The notes under the pieces were generated by a model. It had not been told where the DNA came from, ran no database searches, and worked only from the letters and a program-made list of their open reading frames with translations. The position numbers were made by a program, and so were the translations under genes. Shown here piece after piece: positions 23,558 through 33,981 of a DNA stretch of 64,000 nt (position 1 is the stretch's first letter; each line of letters opens with the position of its first letter). The stretch comes from Ulota crispa (lineage: Eukaryota; Streptophyta; Bryopsida; Orthotrichales; Orthotrichaceae): positions 35,240,002 through 35,304,001 of the forward strand of contig OY987242.1 in assembly GCA_963920765.1 (NCBI GenBank). Reading direction: 5' to 3'.

Positions 23558-25796
23558 ATGTTGAGAAAGACAAGCGGAAAAAATGCCTTTCAAGCGCAAA
23601 ATTACCTACAGTATGTTGAATTGCAGCTCAATTGCTCATCTAGAGTATATAACTTTTTTAATAGCCAAGTAGCCAAGTAGCCAAGAACTCAAGCACAAAC
23701 ATGTTCCACAAGCACACATTATCTGGACTGTTTTGTAGGGTAAGTTGCTCTACTGTTGACTTAAAGCCAAGAAGGATTATGGTGACGTGCACTGAAAAAA
23801 CACCCGAAGCATGTCAGAAATGAAAGCGGATGAGATACTCACAGGGGTGCCACCCATTGCAGGTACCAAAACCAGAGGAATAAAAACGAGTGACCCAGCT
23901 ATGGACAAGTAATGTTGGATGGCGCAGAGGATTCCAGGACCTGCATGCACACATGCTTAGAAAAACATTAGTGCGAAGATTAGCAAAAGACCGTTGTATC
24001 AAATTCACCAACCATGCCACGTCAACTTCTTTATTAGAGCCACATACAAAGTAGTTTGTGTGTGTACTTTTTGCTCACATTTCTCTTGGTAATGGATACT
24101 GGCAAGAAAACTGTTTTGCTTACCACATATTATTCTATCACCATGTCTGACGAAATGGCATAGTTTTGAAAAATTAGCACTCTTCAGACACCAGCCTAAG
24201 ACCATCAGATTTTATGGCATTTTAGAGCTTTATATGCGCACTTGAAATGTCACTACTTTTGCTCTTTGAAACGTTCCATTGGACAAATAATGTTGTATTT
24301 CTGCCATATTTAACTAAATTTGAACTAATTAGTTAAGTTGAGCATATCCATGTTTCAACTGCTTCCAGCTAGTGCGTTTAGATTGTTATAATTTCCATGA
24401 GGGACAACCAACAAATGTACATGAGTTGCCGGCATACTATAAACCAGAATTCTTACTTTCCTTGCAGTTTCCAATATAACTATTGATTCTTGAAATTCTT
24501 CAGGAGATTCCTACATACCACAGTTTCTGCCAAGTCTATACCCAGTTTCATTGTGATTATACTAGCTAGGTGATTCGAAACAGTACATCTATGCGAAGCT
24601 AGAAAAGGAATCATGTACATCAAAAGGCTGTAATATCTATGTAACCAAATTCTAGATTTGAGTTACCTACTCCATCATACCAGATGGACATGGAAAACCA
24701 TCAGATGAAGCATCTTATTATACGTCCCACCCTTCATCCAATGCAATCCAAATAGCAATCCAAATGATCCATATGCATTCAATATGCATTTATTTCATTA
24801 TACGCTATATTCTTGTGGTGGCGTTGGGTGCAAAGTTATTCGAGATACGTCCATAATAGTCGTGATCTTGCTCATCTAGGATGAATCCCAAACCTAAACT
24901 TAAAAACTAAAACAATATCTATATTCATTAAAGTCCCAAAAATTTCTAAAAGTTGCCACATTTTCAATAAATTGTCTGGAATCTCGGACGCATACCAAGC
25001 TTACCAGCGACTATCCCGGTAATTATCTGGGTGACCATCACAATTCGGTGTTCATGAAAGATGCCATTTTGGCACCTTTCCAAGTGAGGGTTGTTACTTT
25101 GGGCAAGATTTTGCTATTAGACAGCATAGGCAGATAGACATGTCTTCTCTCTTTTTTGAGGGCATTTTAAGGATTTTTGACCTAAAAAGAAAAGAATCAC
25201 ATCACAATTTCTTGTTTTTTATTGCGTGATATGGTTTTAAATCCACATTTTGACTTCATGTTGACAACAATAATTGTCACCACCATGGCAACATGTACAA
25301 AACAAGTTTTTTTCATCATATTTTATCATTTTTTGATGTCAACTATGAGTTGACTACACTAATCAAACTCAGGGCATTTTGGGCGGACGGGCGGCGGTCC
25401 AATGTGACAACCATGTGACCGACAGGAAACAAAATTCTATACTAGTCTTAATACTTAAACCTTTAAGACCGTGGATGTCACAATCTTGAGCTTAGAAATA
25501 AACCATTTCAAATAACATGACCAAAGATGAAATCAAAGCTGTTAAAAGCACGTCAGGCTAATTCGGCCCGTTCCAAAGTTATATTAAAGTGGCAGAATTG
25601 ACCCTGGAATGCAGAACCAATTTGGAAGGTTGATTCTGCCAAGCCTAAGTGCTTTTAAGTTTTAACACCAACAAACAGGATGTGCAGGGTTGATTTCATC
25701 ATGTGCGCGGTCATTGAGCTTGCCCTACAAACTCGCCCAATGACCACTTACAAGGTGGAATTGGCCCTGTGTAGCCTGTCCCTAGTACAAAAAGCA
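23558..25796. other. NAT intron and unassigned DNA
   Basis: Apart from exon 3 no coding sequence is recognised. The segment 25158-25420 is a partial duplicate of 26553-26700 plus 27096-27170 (see findings). Confidence 0.45.
23843..23940 (-). pseudogene. NAT exon 3
   Basis: 98 nt between acceptor TGCATGCAG and donor GTGAGT. It encodes PGILCAIQHYLSIAGSLVF and VPAMGGTP. The QH pair in the first membrane span is a family hallmark. Phase 2 to phase 0 fits exons 2 and 4. Confidence 0.75.
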
Positions 25797-26017
25797 AATC
25801 AACTCTTAAATGTCAGAAAGGCTCTTTGTAGCTAGTACAATATGGGATATTTTTCTTGTATTTGGAATGGATACACACCTCTACTAAATTTGAGATCAAT
25901 AAAGAAGTTGAAATATAGATAAACGCAATTTTAGTGAGTTATTTGAGATCCCAAGTTAAAATTTCAAATATACAACAAAGTATGTACTATGCCCTTGGGA
26001 CGTTGTTTAAGGGTTAA
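25797..26017. mobile_element. Short TTAACCC element, copy 2
   Basis: The right end GTTTAAGGGTTAA is intact and the left end (CAACTCTTAAATG) is decayed. The interior matches 8495-8735 (TTGAGATCAATAAAGAAGTT, ATATAGATAA). It lies about 30 bp from the NAT exon 2 end. Confidence 0.6.
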
Positions 26018-26049
26018 GAAGACGAAGTACCTAGACCCGGAGCCGGGGC

Positions 26050-26435
26050 CTGAAGACTCCCGGAGCTCGTACTTCACGTGCAAGTGCTTCGACCATGCCA
26101 CATGATGGTCACCGCGCGCCATCCGCACGACATCGACAAAGCATCGTCCTGGTCCGTGAACATCCACAGCGGCTCGATTCGCAGGCTGCTTCTCTGGCTA
26201 TCTTCCAAGTTCCCTGTCGTCGTCGTCGTCCTCGACTTCGCCGGACCGATCGATCGGGCCCGGAACACCAAGCCGACTGCCGACTACTCACGTCCGCAGG
26301 TTTCGACGTGGGGGACACGTCGATCTCGACGTCGCTACCGACGTCGCTGTCAATGTCTCGGAAGCCCATGCGGCGCGCCCACGACCCCACGCCCCCATGG
26401 TCGCGCTGGTCGGGGGCTTTCCCAACAATGGCCAT
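26050..26435 (-). pseudogene. NAT exons 1 and 2
   Basis: A GC-rich island on the minus strand. Exon 1 runs 26435-26292. A putative 103-nt intron (GTGAGT...AGAAG) follows, and exon 2 runs 26188-26050 in the same phase. The conserved pieces are SWARRMGFR and KHLHVKYELRESSG. The overlapping + frames of 140 and 150 codons have no family match and are treated as antisense shadows. Confidence 0.6.
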
Positions 26436-26695
26436 TCGGGGAATTGGGGTCGCCTGGAGAGATGACAGCAACACCAACTTTGTTAAGCAGGCAAGTTTAG
26501 GCTGTCGGACAGAGGCGGATAAATGGGACCGGTCTAGTCCGCTGTAGTTTGTTAGGGCATTTTTAAGATTTTTGATCTAATCACTATTTTCAATTTTGCT
26601 ACGTGATATGACTTTAAGTCCACATTTGACTTCATGTTGATATTTGACAACAATAAGTGTCGCCAACATGTATGAAGTTAGTTTTTTGCACCATT

Positions 26696-27076
26696 ATGTG
26701 CACACCGGGGTTGATATTTGCACACCCCCTGGGGTAAATTATTGATTACTATCATCAAAAAATTGCATTTGAGAATTTTGAATTTGGATTTGGACTTAGA
26801 GATAATGATTTAGTTTGGAATCATAAAAAAATGTTGCAATTGAACAACACCTAGTGAAAAAGTTTAGTTAAAAGAAAAAGTGTTACTTTTACTTTTGTTT
26901 GTAAAAAAAATAAGTTTTTTCATTGGATGTTGTTCAATTACAACTTTTTTATGGTTCTAGACTAAATCATGGTTTCTAAATTCAAATCCAAATTCAAAAT
27001 TCTCAAATGCAACTTTTTGATGGTAGAAATAGGAGATGTGCAAATATCAACCCCTGATGTGCACATATCAATTCCC
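26696..27076. mobile_element. Foldback element with GGGAATTGATAT ends, copy 1
   Basis: The arms pair over about 150 bp. The outer part is ATGTGCACACCGGGGTTGAT at left; the right end is TGTGCACATATCAATTCCC. Two sister copies are at 32226 and 61430. It split an older duplicated segment shared with 25158-25420. Non-coding. Confidence 0.8.
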
Positions 27077-28624
27077 TTTTTAATTAGTCAACTACGAATT
27101 GACTACATCAGACTGACATGAGCTCAGGGCACTTCAGGCGGACGGGAGGTCTAATGTGGCAACCATGGGCGACACCGCCGTCGTTGCTATCCCAGGGGGA
27201 GTCAACAACCATCACAACCAGGACACCAACCGCTGCATCAACTGATTCAAGCAGATTTCAAGTGTTCTACTAGCAGAGACGCATTAATTTAGCTCGCTGA
27301 CAACAAAGGTGGCTAGTTCTCATAACTCTCCATATTCCTGTTGATCGCTGCGAGAGATCGACGAACACTAGCGACAACAGCAAGTTGCAACGAGCGTGAC
27401 GAGCGAATCGAAGCCGCTTGCTAGCTAGTGTAACGAGCGAGGATCGATCCAGTGTGCACACAGTCGGTCATCAATTCAGACGTACAGTGCTAGTCCGATC
27501 TCGAACGCGACAATCGTTGCTTCGGCGTCTGCTTTTCCGGACCAACTTTATCCAACCCGGACCGATTGCTTACCTTTACTTTCCAGCGCAATCCAGTTCC
27601 AATCCGGTGTCAACATGGCAGAAATCTCCTGCAATAAGTGCTGGCCTGCTGCAGGATGAGCTTGAGCTCAATCAATCAACTTTGTTGCGTATAATGCAGA
27701 TGGGTTGTTGGTCAGTGACAGTTCTGTAGTAGTGCCAACTATTCCATACTACGTGGATTCACAGTTATCTTAGTTGTAAAGTTGTATGGTACGTACTAGT
27801 ACTGTTGCTGGTGTTAGAATCTCGTGCAAGTTATAACGGTAACTGCATGCGTGGGGTGTAAAGAAAAATCCAAGTGATGTGGTCGGAATAATCTTACCGG
27901 GCTAAAGTCCAAGTGGTGGAATGATTCATGACGAAAATTCAACAAACAGGTCTCATTATGTCAAAGAAGGAAAACCCTGCATTCGTACTAATAGAAAGAA
28001 AGTAAAACATAAATCTAGAAAGACTTTTGAATCATGCAAAAGGATCCGCAGACCCTTGGTAGTGTTCAATTCATACTCAATGGTTGCTGAACGATGCTTT
28101 ACTAAAATTCAACTTTAACACCGTGATACTTAATAAAATTTGTAGCTGTAAAATTGTTTTAGGTGAAGGGTTTCTTTTTAAATCTAGCCACCACATTTGG
28201 GAACACTGGTGAGGGCCGAGGGGGAGGGGGGCCCAGTCAGGATAGGGCCATTAGAGGAGTGCGGTTCCCAAAGACTTACAGTCATGGGGGTGATCATAGC
28301 CCACTTCTACTACCACTCACTTATTCAATATCATGCTTCAATTATTGGCTTGCAGGCGAGGCCATGGACTCTGCTGCTCTGCACTCTCGAGTCTACAAAG
28401 TTATTTAGCAGTAGATCTGCGCTCACCAGTCACCATTACCCAATCCTTGTTTGGCAACGACTTACATCAACTTTTCAATAAATTTCTGTGTGGGAAAAGC
28501 AAAAATAAGCAACCCTAATATTTTGTTAGACAGGGCCAGAAGCCCAGCCAGAAGCCCAGAAGTTCCATACACTAGGGCAATGGCACCATGGTTGTCACAT
28601 CCAACAAATTACCTGTAACGCGTT
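27077..28624. other. Intergenic DNA with moderate GC, no gene called
   Basis: 27120-27720 is richer in GC than most of the window and holds one + frame of 103 codons (27418-27729) without a known domain. It lies upstream of the NAT start on the minus strand and may include old promoter sequence. 28163-28520 has three overlapping + frames of 61-94 codons, none recognised. Confidence 0.35.
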
Positions 28625-28760
28625 ATTCATTAAATTGAGAAAAAGTGATATTTTGGTACTTTTGGATTTTATGTTTTTTAAAGATAATTTATTGAATTTT
28701 TTTCAAAGAACATAAAATTCAAAAGTCCCAAAATGTCACTTTTTCTCAATTTGATGAATT
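28625..28760. repeat. 135-bp hairpin
   Basis: TTCATTAAATTGAGAAAAAG pairs with CTTTTTCTCAATTTGATGAA. The pairing continues through TTTTGGTACTTTTGGATTTT against AAAATTCAAAAGTCCCAAAA. The ends resemble the 120-bp and 256-bp MITE interiors (CATTAAATTG). Confidence 0.75.
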
Positions 28761-29991
28761 AGGCAGACAACGTCTGCTTGCTTATTTGTCCTATATGTTC
28801 AATTGAGCTCATGTTCATTGATGCAGTCAACTCATATTTGACTTTAGAAAGTGGTAAATACAAACTTTTCTTGTACGTATTGGTTACCTGGTTACACACA
28901 TGGTTGTCAACACAAAGTTAAGATGAAGATTTAATGGCATGTCATGTAGTAAAAATAAAAACTGATAATTAGACGATTCTCTTTTTACGTCAAAATATCT
29001 ATAATGCGACATTGGATAGACACACCAGCCCATGCTGTTTGGATTATCTGCCTGTTTGTCTTGTCCTTTGGCTAAATCTTGCCCAAAATAACAACCATAG
29101 GTCCATAGTACTAGATAGCATAGTTAGGGTGTTCAAAAAGACCATCTCACTTTTATTCAACCCCATAGTGGGGTTGCCCACTATTGTATCTAATCAAATA
29201 TGGGTCTTTCTCTCATACTAGATTGCTTCACTAGTTGGAGACTTGGAGGTGTATTATTGTTACATGTCAAACTTTTTGGTTGATATTATGTTCATGATAT
29301 GTATCTCACAAAGAGTGTTTTGGATTTCATACGTGATTGTTATATCCTAACAAACTTAATAGAAAAGAAAATTAGTAGGTCAATGATTGAGGAGATAGCA
29401 CTTTTTGTGATACTTTGGAGATCAACCAATTAATGGAAAAAGTCTCTCTCACCTAAATCCATGCAAATATAAGCCTTTGGATTTTTGTTAAGAGATAGAA
29501 TACTCTATATTTATCATTAGGAGTCAAAGATTCAACTAGCCCAATTTGAAAAGAAGAAAAGAAGAAATTGGCATTCATAAATTAGTGCTACTAAAAGGGA
29601 TCAGAGATAGGTGCCAAGTTGGAGAAAGATTCTTGAATTATGCAATCTCAAAGCAAGTTGGGGGGCTTTACTTGATGTTGTAGTCCTCAAACCTTTAAAG
29701 ACAAGCAACCTAGATTAAGTAGTGACATTGCCCATACATAACATGAACGAAAGAAGCAACGTGCACACAAAGGGAGAAGTAAACCGCATACATGTACATA
29801 ACAAAACAAATGCTTGAAAATTATGATCCAAATGTATTTGTACAATATACAAACATTGCAAACTTCAAGGGCATCCATTAAACTTTCACTACACAAAAAT
29901 ATGGAGGTGTTTTTCAAATTTCCCCTCAATAGAAATAGTATGCAGGTTGATATGGAGCTATTATTAATAGGGATGTAGAGAAGTTAAGTGT

Positions 29992-30057
29992 AGAATTCAA
30001 ACGTGATCTACTCAAAATCACAATAGAATTCAAACGTGATCTACTCAAAATCACAAT
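29992..30057. repeat. 33-bp exact tandem duplication
   Basis: The unit beginning AGAATTCAAACGTGATCTAC is present twice, back to back, with no difference. Confidence 0.9.
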
Positions 30058-30844
30058 GCTACCAAGTTACCGTTTTCTGAGTATATGTTTTGCATAAATA
30101 CAACGTTTTTATGTTTCCTACATGAAAAATGCATTGAAACTTGCAAGAATTGACTATGGAATCCATGTGGCCAGGGTTAGATGCCCATTAATCTTGAACT
30201 ACAATCTTAACTGAACTTTTTGAGAGCAAAGCCATAGTATCCAATAATTTTACTTCAATTGGAACCATCAGTGGGTGCACAATGAACCCATCAAATCCCC
30301 ATGTAATCTAGAATATATTGAAAGTCACCTAAATAGTACGTTAGTAGCTCACCAACATGAAAAAGTATATATAATTATCTATATATACAAATAAGAACCA
30401 TTTTTTGTTCTTGATAGCGAATTTTACTTTTGCTTCAATACAATTATTTTAGTTCACTTCATCCTGATCCAAAAGAGTGCTAGCCTCTTATATGTGGACA
30501 ATTGATTTTCGTAGGAGCTCTGTGAAACAAATGAAGCGCATCCAAATATGCTTACAAAACTTTTTTGTGTCTATCTTACGACCATGTGACTAATTTGATC
30601 ACTAATTGCTTCATGATTTTTATTTGGAAGGCTTTGAATTAATTCATGTAAAGATGGAAGAAAAAAATCTTAAGAGAATTTATTTTTGGAATCTTCTTGA
30701 ACCAAAATTAATTTTGCCCCAAAAGTTCTAGACTTAAATGCTATCCACCCCCTTGCATTCATATTTTGAGGTCAACATCCACACTTTTTTTCAAGGGAAC
30801 GTGGTTTACTTTTGTCTTTCATTCATTTCTCTTTCTTTTTTCTC

Positions 30845-31022
30845 TGGTCTATTACAATAGACCAATTATTTCATTTGTCTTAAGATTTGAAAACACATAA
30901 AATAATTGAGATCCCAAATTATCAAATTACTAGTGGTCTATTACAATAGACCAATTATTTCATTTGTCTTAAGATTTGAAAACACATAAAATAATTGAGA
31001 TCCCAAATTATCGAATTACTAG
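30845..31022. repeat. 89-bp tandem duplication
   Basis: The unit starting TGGTCTATTACAATAGACCA occurs at 30845-30933 and again at 30934-31022 with one difference (TATCAAATT against TATCGAATT). Its first 18 bp are themselves palindromic. Confidence 0.9.
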
Positions 31023-31285
31023 AATCTTTAAACAACTGAGGTGAACATACTAGCTACCACCCAACCATATTTTGTACACATTCTAGTCCACAAATGGACA
31101 GTTATGCCCTCAGGGCCCACTTTATATTAGGGTCCAAGTCCAGTTTGAATCGGTTTAGTTTGCACTCTATTGAGCCATCAATTGGTCCAGTTTTTTGTGA
31201 TTAGGTCCTAACCTCAAAGCTTTGTGTCCCATTTATGGCCAATTTCAAATTAACAGATTTGGTCTGTGCTCTTGGTTTTTATCAA

Positions 31286-31603
31286 GGGAAAATTTCATGG
31301 ATACCCCTGAAGTTGCAATATTATCATAGATACCCGAGCCTGCGTTTTCAGAAACTTCACAGATACCCTTGGACCAAAATTTTCAAGTGTTTGTTTTGTT
31401 GCGCATGTCACTTCCCTTCTTCCTTTGTGGGCATACATAACAGAAAAGAAGTACTGTGCACACAAAGGGAGAAGGAAGTGACATGCACAATGCATAACAA
31501 ACGCCTAAATCTTTTGGTCCAAGGATATTTGTAAAAGTTTTGAAAAAACAAGAGTATTTATGAAAATATTGTGAACTTTAGGGATATTCATGAAAATTTC
31601 CCT
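31286..31603. mobile_element. GGGAAATTTCATGGATACCC foldback, full copy 2
   Basis: The left arm is GGGAAAATTTCATGGATACC; the right arm is the inverse, ending AAAATTTCCC. The centre holds a second inverted pair around CATGTCACTTCC and GGAAGTGACATGC. It makes spurious open frames of 99 (+) and 66 (-) codons. Confidence 0.75.
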
Positions 31604-32225
31604 TTTATCAATGCATTGTGCTTATCACTGAACTTTAAATTGATTAAATTCTATAGGATTGCTACCAAAAATTTTGTGCAGCTAAAAAAATGTGCACTTT
31701 ATAGTGTTAAATTTGAAAATTATAACTTTTTATCAGTGTTTGTAGGCACTAGAGCTACAAGTGAAAATGATATCTAGGATCAATGATGCTTATCTAATTT
31801 TTGTTGATTTTGGTTCAATTTTTTATGCCAATTATGTCTATCTATATAATAGAACAGGGTGTCCGTATGTATGTATTAGTTAAGAGGGGCTCCATGATAA
31901 AAATGCCCGTATGTATGCATGGATTGCGTGATAAAAAGGGGGTCCATATCCATGATAAAAAGCAAGTTTCATATTAACAGAGGGGGTTGCATGCGCCATG
32001 GGGGGCAAACATGGGGGCCATGCGCTCCCATAATAAAATTGCACATGCCAGGGGGCCACACGCTCCCATAATAAAATTGCACATGCCAGGGGCATGCATG
32101 GAGCTATGGTGGGAATGATAAAAATAATCACAAAAAGTTCTCGGATTGATATCTCACTTGTCACACATTAAAAAAACAATTAAGATAAGCCTCACTTGTC
32201 ACACATTAAAAAGAAAATTAAAAAG
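31604..32225. other. Spacer with a 41-bp tandem duplication
   Basis: At about 32019-32096 a unit containing CGCTCCCATAATAAAATTGC is present twice. Short TGATAAAAA motifs recur nearby. No gene called; the minus frame of 94 codons (31880-32164) is made by these repeats. Confidence 0.5.
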
Positions 32226-32638
32226 GGGAATTGATATGTGCACACCGGGGTTGATATTTGCACACCCCCTTGGGAGGTAAATTGTAGATTTCTACCATCA
32301 AAAATCTAAATTTAAGAATTTTGAATTCAAATCTAGACTTAGAGACCATGGTTTACTTTAGAACCATAAAAAAGTTTGCAATTGAACAACACCTAATGAA
32401 AAAGCATTTTTTTTTACAAACAAAAATAAAAGTAACACTTTTCCCCTTAGCTAAGCTTTTTCATTGAGTGTTGTTTAACTGAAACTTCTTTTTATGGTTC
32501 TAAAGTAAACCATGATCTCTAACTCCAAATCTAAATTCAAAATTCTCAAATTTAGCTTTTTGATGGTAGAAATCTACAATTTACCTCCCAAGGGGGGGTG
32601 TGCAAATATCAACCTCCAAAGTGCACATATCAATTCCC
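32226..32638. mobile_element. Foldback element with GGGAATTGATAT ends, copy 2
   Basis: The most complete copy, 413 bp. GGGAATTGATATGTGCACA opens it and the exact inverse closes it. The arms pair over about 170 bp (ACCATCAAAAATCTAAATTT against its inverse). Confidence 0.85.
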
Positions 32639-33016
32639 TTTAAATAATGATTAGCCTCACCTTTCACAAACCATTAAAACAAGCAAAAAATGATTAAAAT
32701 AAGCGACAACATGACGTGATTAAGCAAGAAATAATCAAAATAAACAAAATGATAAGCGTGATTAGAATAAACAATTAAAATAAACAACAAACGAACCATG
32801 ATTAAAGCCTTCACCCTTAACTTATGTGTTTGAAGTGGGCCGGAAGGGTGCACAAGTGCAGTAGTACCACATAAAATAACTGTATCATCAACACGATCAA
32901 TCAAATCAGCTTCTCAATATGAAATTACAGGACCAAATGGCCCAACTCAAGAAGTTTAACAGTTCAAAAATTCTAACAATCCAATTAATTCTTCAATTGG
33001 GCCAACAATTTGGCCC
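32639..33016. other. Spacer, nothing recognised
   Basis: AT-rich; recurring AATAAACAA motifs only. Confidence 0.5.
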
Positions 33017-33341
33017 TAAGGTAGGAAGCTCATATTTTGCTCAGGCTTTAAAAGCGTCCATCTTCTCAAATGTATTCAATTTGTACATGTTGTTTTTATA
33101 ATCTTTAACAATGTACAAGTAGAGTATATTTGAGGAGGTGGACAATTTTAGAGTCATATGTCACTTCAATTTCAAATTTTCATAACTAATTTCACAAAAT
33201 TTCAAAAAATATGAAAACAAGTTGAGTTAGATGCCCATTTCTCTTATTTGTCAAGAAAAAATTATTGAAAACATTTCAAGAGGTTTCACCTACCCAAAAT
33301 TTACTTTCATCCTTTAGATGGTTTATGAGCCTCCTACCTTA
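33017..33341. mobile_element. TA-flanked AGGTAGG MITE, copy 4
   Basis: The ends are TAAGGTAGGAAGCTCA and TGAGCCTCCTACCTTA. The body matches copies at 6491, 12486 and 16856. It directly abuts the next element. Confidence 0.75.
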
Positions 33342-33749
33342 GCCCTTTAAGGACCGTGGTTGATTTGGGGGGTGGGCAATCCTTTGTATGGCCATTTGGG
33401 GGAAATTTTCAATCTTTTGAATACAAATGTCTAGCATAGAAGTGACCGTACAGATGGAAGTATCTTGCAGGGTTTAATGTTATGCATCATGAATTATGCT
33501 CACTCTTTAGTTGTTATGGTCATCTTTTTGCATTTATTGGTGTATTTTCAACCGGTACTCTTTTAGTTTTTTCAACCTTCTAGCCACATGCCACCTCAAA
33601 TTGGCCTGATTATTATCTTGAACTTTTCACTGTCAGATTCCCCAAACCCATCCCCTTTGCCACGCCATCAAATTCCTTGACATGCTCTCTACAAACTGAA
33701 AAGAGTCAAAATCGACCCCAGACAGGTCGACCGGTCCTTAAAGGGTTAA
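33339..33749. mobile_element. piggyBac-like element, ~410 bp
   Basis: The left end is TTAGCCCTTTAAGGACCG and the right end CGGTCCTTAAAGGGTTAA. After the right end, AAAGGGTTAATACAAAG is repeated once more. It ends about 230 bp upstream of the TyrRS start codon, so it could lie within the TyrRS promoter region. Confidence 0.65.
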
Positions 33750-33893
33750 TACAAAGTTAAAGGGTTAATACAAAGTGGCCCTTAGCGGTCAGAGGTTCAC
33801 ACCGGCTGCTCCGAACCTGTCCCACCTAAAATTCCATTGACCCCCATGACTTGGTTCGCAAGGGTCCTCAGGGTTTAGCGAGGCCGTCCTGTT

Positions 33894-33908
33894 AAACCCT
33901 AACCCTAA
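33894..33908 (+). promoter_or_regulatory. Telo-box upstream of TyrRS
   Basis: AAACCCTAACCCTAA lies 74-88 nt before the start codon. Telo-boxes (AAACCCTA) are common in promoters and leaders of plant translation genes, which fits this gene. Confidence 0.65.
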
Positions 33909-33981
33909 TTTCGCAATCTTGTCCGCGTGCTGTAGGTCCTCTGTAACGAAGTAGCGTTTTGCTGTGAATCTCGCATCAGCT

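Larger units (their letters stand above)
19041..26435 (-). pseudogene. NAT11/12-type nucleobase-ascorbate transporter, decayed
   Basis: NAT proteins are plasma-membrane transporters with about 12-14 membrane spans; the plant NAT11/12 branch has a long polar N-terminus. Five minus-strand pieces fit that branch in order. Exon 1 (26435-26292, 48 codons, start ATG) has SWARRMGFR and ends at GAC|GTGAGT. Exon 2 (26188-26050) has HVKYELRESSG. Exon 3 (23940-23843) has QHYLSIAGSLVFIPLVLVPA and ends at CCT|GTGAGT. Exon 4 (22797-22627, 57 codons) has FGSRLPLIQGASFVYLA and ends at GAC|GTAAGC. A terminal exon (19273-19073) has MVIAFLVTLVLENT. Phases join cleanly, except that the exon 2 donor would have to be G|GC. 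Roughly 300 residues expected between exon 4 and the last exon, including the NAT signature, were not found; that space is filled with MITEs. The last exon meets TGA at 19075-19073, and a conserved VKWVGL-stop follows in another frame (19061-19041). I infer a decayed or internally deleted gene. Confidence 0.7.
28761..31285. other. Intergenic DNA with short tandem duplications
   Basis: No gene recognised. It holds one arm of the GGGAAATTTCATGGATACCC family (about 29735-29925), a 33-bp exact tandem pair (29992-30057) and an 89-bp tandem pair (30845-31022). Confidence 0.5.

Noticed and set aside
26078-26547. Two overlapping + open frames of 140 and 150 codons
   Set aside because: They lie antisense to NAT exons 1 and 2, which have conserved motifs and splice sites; the high GC keeps other frames open by chance.
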